A stretch of 48,970 nucleotides of DNA from Clostridia bacterium (lineage in GTDB: Bacteria > Bacillota > Clostridia > Oscillospirales > CAG-272). A program made the position numbers and the translations under genes. The stretch is taken from assembly GCA_017464565.1 (NCBI GenBank), contig JAFTZH010000046.1:1-48970 (forward strand), in the 5' to 3' direction. This document shows positions 17,080-24,688 of this stretch, in pieces. The notes under the pieces are model-generated. The model saw only the letters and a list, made by a program, of their open reading frames with translations. It was not told the origin of the DNA and did not search any database. Each line of letters starts with the position of its first letter. Within the stretch, counting starts at the first letter, position 1.

Positions 17080-18252
17080 ATGAAAAAAATATCGTTTGTA
17101 CTCGCGGTGCTTCTCATTCTTTGTACTTTGTTTACCTCCTGCGTTAAAGAGCAAGAAGAGGGAAACAGTGCCGAGACCACGACTGCCGCGACGACAGCGA
17201 GTGAGGAAATTCTTCCGATTCTCGCCGATTTCAGTATCGTGCGAGAGGACAATTGCTCAAGCGGAGTTACTGAGCTTGTCAAGGAGCTTAAAAGTAAAAT
17301 AAAGCTTGCTACGGAATGTGAGCTCTCTCTAAAGACCGACATCGTCGAGGAAACAAGCTACGAGATACTTATCGGAAACGCGCGAGGGGTGGCAGAGAGT
17401 GCTGTCGGCGAGCTTTCGAATAACGGATACGCCGTAAAGACGGTGAGGTCTGACGGGGAGATAAAGATCATTATCGCGGGCAAGAGCGAATTCGCGCTCT
17501 CGACGGCGGTAGATATCTTCCTTGAACAACTAAAGAGCAGTGATATTAACGCGCTCTTGTCGCTTGATCTCTCGGGCGACGCTCTGCGCGATACGCCAAA
17601 GACTATATCTGTGTTTGGGGATAGTATCACCACTTATTTGAATTATAGCAATAACGCGTCGGCGAATGCTACCTTGGCAAATAACGGCGGCGGTTGGTAT
17701 AATTCATCGAGAATGAGCGTTCGCGAAACTTGGTGGATGCGTACTGCAGACGGTCTCTCTCTTGACCTTTGTGTAAATAATGCAAGATCGGGCGATTGGT
17801 GCGCTTCGGAATACGCGCTGGAGAGAAGCCAAAATCTGCATACAGACAGCGGGGAATACCCCGACGTTATAGTTGTTTATTTCGGAATAAACGATTATCA
17901 TCAAGGCTCATCCACCGCAAAATTTAAGACCGACTACACGAAGATTATTCAAAGCATAAGGGATACCTATCCCGATGCGAACATCTTCTGCTGTACTCTC
18001 CTTCCGAGACACGCCGAGGCGAGTCAGAATCAGAAGATAGTGTCGTACAACGGTATCATAAAGGAAACTGCCGAGACTGTCGGTACTGAGCTTATAGATC
18101 TGTATGCTCTTATAGGTGACGATTATATGGCAAATCTCACGGCGTATACCTATGATCAGATCCATCCGAACGCTACGGGAATGGAGAAGATGTCGGGAGC
18201 GATCGTGGGCGAGATCTCAAAGTGGATAGAAGAAAATTGTAAACAAAATTGA
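17080..18252 (+). CDS. SGNH/GDSL esterase lipoprotein
   Basis: 390 residues. Lipobox Cys21 (LFTSC), then a Glu/Thr/Ala-rich linker. Residues about 48-152 are the same type of alpha/beta domain as in the GH43 lipoprotein (here YEILIGNARG, then a Y.VK....G.I.I.AG strand pattern). The SGNH hydrolase domain spans about 173-385: block I FGDSIT with nucleophile S182, G235 region (NNARSGDW) as block II, GIND with N271 as block III, and D359/H362 in DQIHPN as block V. It should remove acyl groups (acetyl or similar) from glycans at the cell surface, consistent with an island that degrades decorated sugars such as O-acetylated sialic acid or hemicellulose (inference). Confidence 0.82.
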   Translation: MKKISFVLAVLLILCTLFTSCVKEQEEGNSAETTTAATTASEEILPILADFSIVREDNCSSGVTELVKELKSKIKLATECELSLKTDIVEETSYEILIGNARGVAESAVGELSNNGYAVKTVRSDGEIKIIIAGKSEFALSTAVDIFLEQLKSSDINALLSLDLSGDALRDTPKTISVFGDSITTYLNYSNNASANATLANNGGGWYNSSRMSVRETWWMRTADGLSLDLCVNNARSGDWCASEYALERSQNLHTDSGEYPDVIVVYFGINDYHQGSSTAKFKTDYTKIIQSIRDTYPDANIFCCTLLPRHAEASQNQKIVSYNGIIKETAETVGTELIDLYALIGDDYMANLTAYTYDQIHPNATGMEKMSGAIVGEISKWIEENCKQN

Positions 18253-18284
18253 CAAAATGAATGATACAACGAAAGGAAAAAACG

Positions 18285-19988
18285 ATGAATAGTTGTGTTG
18301 CAAGACTGAACGACGGTATACTTACCGTTGAAAACGGCTTATTCAAAAGGGAATATACGGGTGTTGCGTCAGTGCAGACCGAGATTTCCGATAACGGCGG
18401 ACTTTCCGTACCTTTTTTGAAGGTTACTGCCGAGCTTGACGGCGGCGAGAGCCGCGAATACAGAGTGTGGGAAAATCTCGCGGCGATTGAGATGGCTTCG
18501 CACAAAGCAGAAGACACGATAATGCTTTGCGGCGAGCACTGGATTGTACGCGCGGCGAAGCTCTTTACGCTGACCGACAACCACGACACCTTCATTTCGG
18601 AGAACGTCGTTCATATGTTCGCGGGCGGTATACGCGAGGTTCAGGGACATTTCTTCTTCCTTGAAAATCCCGAGACCTGCGAGGCGGTAGTCGTTATCGC
18701 CGAGACGCCCGACTATCAGAACGCGGTGCTCAGAATACGCAATCACGAGGTGTCTCTTGAGGCGTTCGGCAACGGCGCGGTATTCGGATTTTGCAAAATG
18801 GGCGAGTGTGAAAAATTCACCCGTGATATATACCGCCACCTCTGGAAGCCTCTGCCTCTCCAATCTATGTCGAATACCTGGGGCGACAGAAACGGCTGGA
18901 GCCGCGTGCAGGACGATTTCGTTCGCCGCGAGATAGACGCCGCCGAGGAGCTTATGGTCGATATCGCGCAGATAGACGACGGCTGGCAGACGGGCTGTAC
19001 GGGCGACCCCAAGATATTCAACGAGAAGAGACAGCGTATGTTCCTTGGAGACTTCTGGGAGCTTAATACCGAGAGATTTCCCGAAGGTATTCCCGCTATA
19101 ACCGAGTACGCGAAGAAAAAGGGAGTAAAAATGGGACTTTGGTTTGCTCCCGACGGAAGAAACGATTTCGAGCTTCTTGAGCGCGACAAGGCGGTTCTCC
19201 GCAAGGCTTACGACGAGTGGGGAATAAGATTCTTCAAGCTCGATATGCTTTTCGTCGTATCCGAGCTTGGTAAACAGAGATTCCTTGAACTTCTCTCTAC
19301 CGTTTATTCGTTTGGCGACGACGTGTCGGTTCAGCTTGATATAACCAACGGTCAGCGCCTCGGATATCTCTGCGGCGCGAAGTACGGAACGCTCTTTATG
19401 GAGAATCGTTATACCAAGTCAGCCAATTCCTTCCCGCACCGCATACTTCGCAATATGTGGATGCTTTCTCACTATCTGCCCGTGGCGAAGTTCCAGTTTG
19501 AAATGGTAAATCCCACGCTGTTCACCGAGGAATACAACGCAAACGATCCTTTCGTTCCAGCGCTTTACGAGCAGGACTATATGTTCGCGGTGGTAATGCT
19601 TTCCAATCCTCTTTATTGGATGGAGATGCAGTTCTTGCCCCAAGAGAGAAGAGACGAGCTTATGAGACTCGTTCCTATCTGGCGTGAGCATAGAGACGCG
19701 CTCGGCAAGGCTGACGTATCTCCCGTGGGCGAAAAGCCGAGCGGACGCGCTCATACGGGATTCTGCGCCGTTACCGACGGCGGAAAGGGCGACGAGGCTT
19801 ATTTGCTTCTGTTCAGAGAGGTTACCGACAGAGCAAACGCTCGCTTTGATTTGCCGATTGAGATATCCGACGCCGAGCTTATAGCGTCCAACGGAGACGC
19901 CGAGTGGTCGTGCGACGGAAACAGCATTAAGGTATCCTTCGGCAAGGAACGCGAATACGTTTTCCTTAAGGCGAAGATAAATAAATAA
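18285..19988 (+). CDS. GH36-like alpha-galactosidase (melibiase superfamily)
   Basis: 567 residues without a signal peptide, so cytoplasmic. The central (beta/alpha)8 region has the clan D landmarks: AQIDDGWQ (D231/D232), GVKMGLWFAPDGRND (280-294) and FFKLDML with the likely nucleophile D320. The acid/base is probably one of the acidic residues after 350, but I cannot assign it. It is shorter than typical GH36 enzymes (about 700), with a reduced N-terminal beta domain, so alpha-galactosidase is likely but alpha-N-acetylgalactosaminidase or a related specificity is possible. The start is chosen at 18285 because GAAAGG lies 9 nt before it; an in-frame ATG at 18261 has none. Last gene of the island, before a bidirectional terminator. 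Confidence 0.75.
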   Translation: MNSCVARLNDGILTVENGLFKREYTGVASVQTEISDNGGLSVPFLKVTAELDGGESREYRVWENLAAIEMASHKAEDTIMLCGEHWIVRAAKLFTLTDNHDTFISENVVHMFAGGIREVQGHFFFLENPETCEAVVVIAETPDYQNAVLRIRNHEVSLEAFGNGAVFGFCKMGECEKFTRDIYRHLWKPLPLQSMSNTWGDRNGWSRVQDDFVRREIDAAEELMVDIAQIDDGWQTGCTGDPKIFNEKRQRMFLGDFWELNTERFPEGIPAITEYAKKKGVKMGLWFAPDGRNDFELLERDKAVLRKAYDEWGIRFFKLDMLFVVSELGKQRFLELLSTVYSFGDDVSVQLDITNGQRLGYLCGAKYGTLFMENRYTKSANSFPHRILRNMWMLSHYLPVAKFQFEMVNPTLFTEEYNANDPFVPALYEQDYMFAVVMLSNPLYWMEMQFLPQERRDELMRLVPIWREHRDALGKADVSPVGEKPSGRAHTGFCAVTDGGKGDEAYLLLFREVTDRANARFDLPIEISDAELIASNGDAEWSCDGNSIKVSFGKEREYVFLKAKINK

Positions 19989-19997
19989 GAATAAATA

Positions 19998-20027
19998 AAA
20001 CTCCCGCCGTAAAAACGGCGGGAGTTT
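19998..20027. terminator. Bidirectional terminator between GH36 and recombinase genes
   Basis: A 13-bp perfect stem (19998-20010 with 20015-20027) with a 4-nt loop lies between convergent genes. T-rich tracts follow on the plus strand and A/T-rich sequence on the other side, so it can end both transcripts. Confidence 0.85.
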
Positions 20028-20029
20028 CT

Positions 20030-21040
20030 TTATTTTTTATCGTTTTTCTGCTCTGCGAGGGGGTTTTGTTCCATAGCCTCCTCCATATTTCTGTTGCTTA
20101 CGTGAGTGTATATCTGCGTGGTGTTAAGCTGTTCGTGTCCCAATATGTCTTTGAGCACTCGGACGTCCACGTTGCCCGTCTGATACATAAGCGTCGCGGC
20201 GGTATGGCGCAGCTTGTGTACCGAATAGTGCTTGGATTCGAGTCCCGCCATATCGAGATATTTGTATACCAGCCACTGTACAGTTTTTACGCTGATTCTC
20301 TGTGAGCGTCCGCTCAGAAAGAGTGCGCGGCAATCGACCGTTTTGTATTTTTCTCCGAGACGCTCCGACAAATAATCGGCAAGAGCCTCACGGCAGGCGT
20401 TGTTGAGATATACTATTCTTTGCTTGTTTCCTTTACCGGTTACGGTGAGCGAGCGAAGCTCGCGGTCAACGTCGCTTATATTTATTCCGACAAGTTCCGA
20501 AACACGCATTCCGCAGTTCAAAAACAGGGTGATTATCGCGTAATCGCGTATGCGGGATTTTGATTCCTTGTCGTTCTTTACCGCGTCGAGCAGCAGCAGG
20601 CTTTCGTCAAGCGTGAGATATTTCGGCAGAGCCTGCTTCTTTTTGGGAGATTCTACGTTTATCGCGGGGTTATCCTCAAGCATAAAGCGCTTGGTCGTGA
20701 GGTATTTGAAAAAGCCCTTTATTGCTGAAAGCTTTCTTGACTTTGCCGCCGCCATATTTCCTCTGACGTTGTCGGTGTACATAATAAATTCGTAGATATC
20801 CTCGGTAGATATGTTTTTTATGTAGTCAAGATCTACACCGCTGATGTCTATTTTTTCAAACTCTTCCGAGGCGGGAGATATCTTCCGGTCTCTCGCGAGC
20901 AGGTATCTGAAAAAGGTACGCAGGTCAAGCATATATTCAGAGACGGTTTTTTCAGAACAGTTCTGTATGGCGGATTTATAGGAAGCGTATTCACGCACGA
21001 GCTCGGGCAAGGTTTCATAGGGAATATTACCGATAGGCAT
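20030..21040 (-). CDS. Tyrosine recombinase, XerC/XerD type
   Basis: 336 residues from the ATG at 21040, which has AAAGGAGA 7 nt upstream; a longer frame to 21073 lacks a ribosome site. The N-terminal SAM-like core-binding domain covers about 10-120. The catalytic domain has R179 (GMRVSEL), K203 (TGKGNKQR), H275 and R278 (HKLRHT), H302 (LGHEQ) and the nucleophile Y311 (TQIYTHV). The family acts in chromosome-dimer resolution with FtsK at dif, or in integration of mobile DNA. Here there is no excisionase, no attachment repeat and no other mobile gene, so a housekeeping Xer role is favoured. It is a little longer than typical Xer proteins (about 300), with an insertion around residues 52-78. 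Confidence 0.85.
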   Translation of the reverse strand: MPIGNIPYETLPELVREYASYKSAIQNCSEKTVSEYMLDLRTFFRYLLARDRKISPASEEFEKIDISGVDLDYIKNISTEDIYEFIMYTDNVRGNMAAAKSRKLSAIKGFFKYLTTKRFMLEDNPAINVESPKKKQALPKYLTLDESLLLLDAVKNDKESKSRIRDYAIITLFLNCGMRVSELVGINISDVDRELRSLTVTGKGNKQRIVYLNNACREALADYLSERLGEKYKTVDCRALFLSGRSQRISVKTVQWLVYKYLDMAGLESKHYSVHKLRHTAATLMYQTGNVDVRVLKDILGHEQLNTTQIYTHVSNRNMEEAMEQNPLAEQKNDKK

Positions 21041-21135
21041 ATGTATCTCCTTTGTAAAAATGATGAATGACAATTATATTATATAATATATATTGATAAT
21101 TTAGTGGATAAAATGTAAATTTTCATTGTAATATG

Positions 21136-21164
21136 TTGCAATAAGCGAGAAATTTTTATATAAT
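21136..21164 (+). promoter_or_regulatory. Sigma-A promoter for the membrane protein gene
   Basis: TTGCAA (21136-21141) and TATAAT (21159-21164) with a 17-bp spacer, 64 nt before the start codon. Confidence 0.65.
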
Positions 21165-21227
21165 TAAGAATGTAAATTTGGAGGGAGCTTTTGTTCCCGA
21201 TGAATTGGCGTAATTCTCGGAGGATTT

Positions 21228-21809
21228 ATGAAAGATTTTTTACATAATTATTCGTACAGCGCGGTAAAGATGTTCGTAAACCAATTTGCGATATCTATTT
21301 TCGGTTCTATGTTGGCTATGGCGACAACCGCCGCCGAAAACAATACGCTTTCTATAATCGTAAGCGTGCTTTCGGTAGTTTTCTATCTGTTTCTTATATA
21401 TACGCTTACGTGGGAGATCGGAGCCAAGGACAGAATATCCGTGGACATAGGCAAAAAGAAATACCGTCCTCATACGGGACTTTTGATATCTGCCGTTGCC
21501 AATATTCCCAATTTTGTAATCGCTCTCGTTTATTCGATAGGATATCCCTTTATGGAAAATCACAAGTGGGCGGGAAGTGTGTGCGCTGTCGTTAAAATGA
21601 TAACGATATTCCTTGAGGGAATGTATCTCGGTATTACGACGTCGGTTTCGGTTGCGGGACAGCAGCTCAATTATTATTGGTGGACCTATTTTATAATAAC
21701 GATACCCGCTCTCCTTATCGCTTGGATAGCTTATTATCTCGGATACAGAAACAAGAAATTTACAACGCTTTTTGACTATAAGAGTCCCGACAAGGCAAAC
21801 AAAAAATAA
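21228..21809 (+). CDS. Hypothetical membrane protein, about five helices
   Basis: 193 residues with hydrophobic segments at about 14-35, 41-62, 84-107, 115-140 and 150-170. A short soluble stretch between segments 2 and 3 is basic (KKKYRPHTG), and the tail is basic (ANKK). I do not recognise a family. It has its own promoter and is followed by an intrinsic terminator, so it is a single-gene unit. An AGGA-type ribosome site (CGGAGGAT) precedes the ATG. No enzyme motifs are visible. The next transcript to the right is the possible structured RNA at 21889-22263. Confidence 0.7.
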   Translation: MKDFLHNYSYSAVKMFVNQFAISIFGSMLAMATTAAENNTLSIIVSVLSVVFYLFLIYTLTWEIGAKDRISVDIGKKKYRPHTGLLISAVANIPNFVIALVYSIGYPFMENHKWAGSVCAVVKMITIFLEGMYLGITTSVSVAGQQLNYYWWTYFIITIPALLIAWIAYYLGYRNKKFTTLFDYKSPDKANKK

Positions 21810-21817
21810 TTTTATTT

Positions 21818-21847
21818 AAAAGCTCCGTGTATAACGGAGCTTTTTTT
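21818..21847 (+). terminator. Intrinsic terminator
   Basis: Stem 21818-21828 with 21834-21844 (11 bp), 5-nt loop, then a T-run to 21847. It follows the membrane protein gene by 9 nt. Confidence 0.88.
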
Positions 21848-22048
21848 GGCTAATACTTTAATCGTAATTCCTTACGCGTAATTCTTACGCAGAATTGCCG
21901 TCTTCGGTACGAAAGCAACCGTGTGCGGTTGATAGTGCGATTGTTTGAATATCGAAGACGTTCCTTTTAGCCGGGAGCGGCTAAGCATACCGTAATCCGC
22001 CGACTGCGGTTGTGCGAAAATTTTTGGCGGCGGAGAACGGAGATTGAA

Positions 22049-22168
22049 ATGCAGAACAATCAGAATCAGCAGAACAATCAGAACAATCAGAACAATCAGA
22101 ACAAGAACCAGCAGAACAAAAATCAGCAGAATCAGCAGAACAATCAGAACAAGAATCAGCAGAAGTAA
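22049..22168 (+). CDS. 39-residue Gln/Asn-only microprotein
   Basis: After the start Met the frame contains only Gln (16), Asn (18) and Lys (4), largely repeats of a CAG-AAC-AAT unit with interspersed lysine codons. A GGAG ribosome site lies 6 nt before the ATG, and the TAA is followed by structured sequence and a terminator. Glutamine is always CAG while asparagine alternates AAC and AAT, as expected from expansion of a 9-nt unit. Possible roles are a spore-associated or gamma-type SASP-like peptide (those are also Gln/Asn-rich), a prion-like or RNA-binding low-complexity peptide, or no protein at all if the repeat is just a spacer within an RNA. The frame is certain; its expression is not. 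Confidence 0.5.
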   Translation: MQNNQNQQNNQNNQNNQNKNQQNKNQQNQQNNQNKNQQK

Positions 22169-22236
22169 CCGTGGCTGATAGGTTTTGATAAGTACCGTAT
22201 GGACGGTAAAAATTCGGATGGGTTGATAAGTCCGAA

Positions 22237-22263
22237 GCGGGCTGTCATTTTATGACAGCCCGC
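22237..22263 (+). terminator. Intrinsic terminator of the Gln/Asn transcript
   Basis: Perfect 12-bp stem (22237-22248 with 22252-22263), 3-nt loop, followed by a T-rich tail interrupted by CC. It also lies just beyond the stop of the leftward small membrane peptide gene and may serve both strands. Confidence 0.8.
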
Positions 22264-22271
22264 GTTTCCGT

Positions 22272-22403
22272 TTAAAGTAGTCCCGCAAGCGCGTATATAA
22301 GATAGATGATAAAGCTTCCCGTCATAAGCAACGCGAGAATAATGCATAAAACTCTCGTCGCAAGCCCGGACGTATTTTTTGCTTTCTTGTTAATCGTAAT
22401 CAT
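22272..22403 (-). CDS. 43-residue single-helix membrane peptide
   Basis: The peptide starts MITINKKAKNTSGLATRV, a basic amphipathic N-terminus, then a hydrophobic helix of about 23 residues (LCIILALLMTGSFIIYLIYA) and ends GLL. It begins 21 nt after the stop of the leftward parC gene and is probably co-transcribed. A GGAG is directly adjacent to the ATG, closer than optimal, which lowers confidence in the start. A terminator hairpin lies just past the stop. Small membrane peptides of this layout are common in Clostridia and usually lack an assigned function. It should insert in the membrane with the basic end inside. Confidence 0.55.
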   Translation of the reverse strand: MITINKKAKNTSGLATRVLCIILALLMTGSFIIYLIYALAGLL

Positions 22404-22424
22404 CTCCAATCAATAAATCAAGTA

Positions 22425-24665
22425 TCAAAATTTTAATTGATGCGTCATAATATCCTTTTCGGCAAGCAGGTGTCCAGATGCGGGAATTTTCAGCTTTCTG
22501 TATCCCTTTGAGGTGTCGTATCTTGCTTCAAAATCTTTAATAGCCTCCTTTAGAAGAACGCCGTTTTTTAAGGACATCAAGGTTATACCGTTTGAGGTAC
22601 GCGTGCTCTTTATCGGAATTAGAGAGGTCTTTATGATTATTGCCTTATCCTCCGAGCTTATAAGCATAATTTCAAACGGTTCTTTTTCCTTTTCGTAGAA
22701 TACGGCGCAAATCGGGGAAGCGGAGGAGTACGCGTTTATAAGTTTTCTTCTGTTTCCTTTCGTTTCGTAATTAGTAACGGGAATACGGACGCCTTTTCCG
22801 TTTTCAAAGACGAACACGAAATTCTCTCCATTGGGATATCCGCTCTGTACCCGCATAAATACGGGCTTTTCGCCCTCGTCCATACCAAGCTTCGCGGGAA
22901 CGTATTCGCCCATAGAGGACGCCTTTACGCAATCAAAGTCGACAACTTTTGCGCGGTAAAGCTGGCATTTATCGGTTACGAATATGATATCGGCAAGATT
23001 GTCGGTATCCTCGGTACAGGTTATGCAGTCGCCCTCTTTAAGCTTTTGCTCGTCGTTTCCACGCAGAGACTGAAGGGTAATCTTCTTGAAATAGCCTTCC
23101 TTTGAGAGATACAGTCTTACGTTGTAGTTTTCTATGTGATCTTCCTCGTTGTAAACTACCACGTCGTCGCTGTGAATGAGCTGTGAGTGTCTGGGCTGAC
23201 CGTATTTCTTCTTTATTTCGGTGAGCTGCGAGGCGATAAGTGCCTTGAGCTTCAGCTCGTCTTTGAGTATTTCTTCTATCTTGGCTATCTCGTTTTGAAG
23301 TCCCTCTATCTCGTTTATTCTGTTGATGATATATTCCTTGTTCAAATTACGCAGCTTTATCTCACAGATATATTCCGCCTGTATCTTGTCTATACCAAAG
23401 CCGTTCATAAGGTTGGGGACTACGTCATCGTCCTTTTCGGTGTGTCTTATTATTTTAATGGCTTTGTCTATATCAAGCAATATTTTCCCAAGACCGAGAA
23501 GAAGGTGAAGCTTGTCCTTTTTCTTCGCAAGGTCAAATTCAAGCTCTCTGCGGACGCATACTATTCTGAATTTTATCCATTCTTTTATTATATCTATAAC
23601 TCCGAGCTGTTTCGGAGAGGAGTCTATCAGAATATTGAAATTACATTTAAAGCTGTCTTCAAGAGGAGTGAGCTTAAAAAGCTTGGTCATAAGCTTGTCG
23701 GGGTCTACTCCGCGGCGCAAATCAAGCGTGAGCTTAAAGCCGCTGAGGTCTATCTCGTCTCTAAAGTCGGTAATTTCTTTAAGCTTTCCTTCCTTTACAA
23801 GCTCGGATATACGCTTCAATATGACCTCTATCGTGGTAGAGTAGGGAATCTGAATTATATCAATGCAGTTTTCCGCTTTGTCGTAGTTATATCTCGAACG
23901 TATCTTGACGGAACCCGAGCCGGTTTCGTATATTTGGCGCATCGTCTCTCTGTCGTATATGATAGCACCGCCGCAGGGGAAGTCGGGAGCTTTTATTATA
24001 TCGAGTATTTTATCGACCGAAACGTTGGGATTTTTAAGTACGGCGATAGTTCCGTCGCATACCTCGGCAAGATTGAAGGAACAGATAGATGAAGCCATAC
24101 CTACGGCAATACCCGTGTTCGGCGTTACGAGAACGTTGGGGAAGGTGGTAGGCAGAAGAACGGGCTCCTTCATAGTGTTGTCGTAGTTGTCTACCATATC
24201 GACGGCGTTTTTGTCTATTCCTCGGAAAAGCTCGTTGCAGATAGTATCAAGTTTTACCTCGGTGTATCGGGACGCGGCGAACTTCATATCCGACGAATAT
24301 TGCTTTCCGAAGCTTCCTTTTGAATCAACGAAGGGGTGGAGCAGGGATTCGTTGCCTCTGGTGAGACGGACCATAGTTTCGTATATAGCCATATCTCCGT
24401 GAGGATTGAGCTTCATCGTCTGTCCGACGACGTTGGCGCTTTTCGTTCTGTTGCCTGTGAGAAGTCCCATTTTATACATAGTATACAACAGCTTTCTGTG
24501 AGCGGGCTTGAAGCCGTCTATCTCGGGAATAGCTCTCGAAATTATAACGCTCATTACGTACGGCATATAGTTCTTTTCAATGGTATCGGTTATTATTTGA
24601 TTTTGTATCGGGGCTATCTCCTGCGGAATCGCATCGGATATTCCTTTTTTACTTCTTTTTGCCAT
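22425..24665 (-). CDS. parC: DNA topoisomerase IV/gyrase-type subunit A
   Basis: 746 residues. The breakage-reunion domain begins near residue 24 and has the catalytic pair R133-Y134 (AASRYTE). The winged-helix segment reads NVVGQTMKLNPHGDMAIYE (79-96). The C-terminal part from about 480 is a reduced beta-pinwheel. It cuts and rejoins DNA as an A2B2 complex. The length and sequence fit the ParC-like paralogue of Clostridia rather than GyrA (about 820). No parE lies next to it, which is unusual. Positions equivalent to quinolone-contact residues Ser83/Asp87 of E. coli GyrA are M92 and E96. It is 23 nt after sua5 and is probably the distal gene of the leftward housekeeping run. Confidence 0.88.
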   Translation of the reverse strand: MAKRSKKGISDAIPQEIAPIQNQIITDTIEKNYMPYVMSVIISRAIPEIDGFKPAHRKLLYTMYKMGLLTGNRTKSANVVGQTMKLNPHGDMAIYETMVRLTRGNESLLHPFVDSKGSFGKQYSSDMKFAASRYTEVKLDTICNELFRGIDKNAVDMVDNYDNTMKEPVLLPTTFPNVLVTPNTGIAVGMASSICSFNLAEVCDGTIAVLKNPNVSVDKILDIIKAPDFPCGGAIIYDRETMRQIYETGSGSVKIRSRYNYDKAENCIDIIQIPYSTTIEVILKRISELVKEGKLKEITDFRDEIDLSGFKLTLDLRRGVDPDKLMTKLFKLTPLEDSFKCNFNILIDSSPKQLGVIDIIKEWIKFRIVCVRRELEFDLAKKKDKLHLLLGLGKILLDIDKAIKIIRHTEKDDDVVPNLMNGFGIDKIQAEYICEIKLRNLNKEYIINRINEIEGLQNEIAKIEEILKDELKLKALIASQLTEIKKKYGQPRHSQLIHSDDVVVYNEEDHIENYNVRLYLSKEGYFKKITLQSLRGNDEQKLKEGDCITCTEDTDNLADIIFVTDKCQLYRAKVVDFDCVKASSMGEYVPAKLGMDEGEKPVFMRVQSGYPNGENFVFVFENGKGVRIPVTNYETKGNRRKLINAYSSASPICAVFYEKEKEPFEIMLISSEDKAIIIKTSLIPIKSTRTSNGITLMSLKNGVLLKEAIKDFEARYDTSKGYRKLKIPASGHLLAEKDIMTHQLKF

Positions 24666-24688
24666 TTATTTACCGTCCTGATTTTATT

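Larger units (their letters stand above)
21889..22263 (+). ncRNA. Candidate structured RNA surrounding a Gln/Asn frame
   Basis: Nested and consecutive stems can be drawn by eye. 21899-21906 pairs with 21953-21960 (8 bp) and encloses 21916-21921 with 21926-21931 (6 bp, loop TGTG). The segment TTAGCCG-GGAG-CGGCTAA (about 21967-21984) makes a 7-bp stem, and CCGCC near 21997 can pair with GGCGG near 22026. After the repetitive Gln/Asn codons come 22193-22198 with 22203-22208 and 22213-22218 with 22231-22236, each preceded by or containing TTGATAAG, and then the terminator. No promoter was found. The RNA could be a non-coding RNA, or the leader and trailer of a small gene. I cannot match it to a named family; covariance models such as raiA should be tried. 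Confidence 0.4.

Noticed and set aside
20030..21040. Recombinase as the integrase of a mobile island carrying the glycan genes
   Set aside because: No excisionase, relaxase, attachment repeats or tRNA target were found, and base composition looks even across the junction. A Xer role is more economical.
22052..22165. CAG-AAC-AAT repeats as a CRISPR-like or minisatellite array
   Set aside because: The units are 9 nt without spacers and keep an open frame with a ribosome site and stop.
22156..22347. 63-codon minus-strand frame across the terminator
   Set aside because: It crosses the 12-bp terminator stem, lacks a ribosome site and conflicts with the better membrane peptide frame.
23187..24092. 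301-codon plus-strand frame inside parC
   Set aside because: Tyr/Phe/Leu-rich shadow of a highly conserved gene on the other strand.
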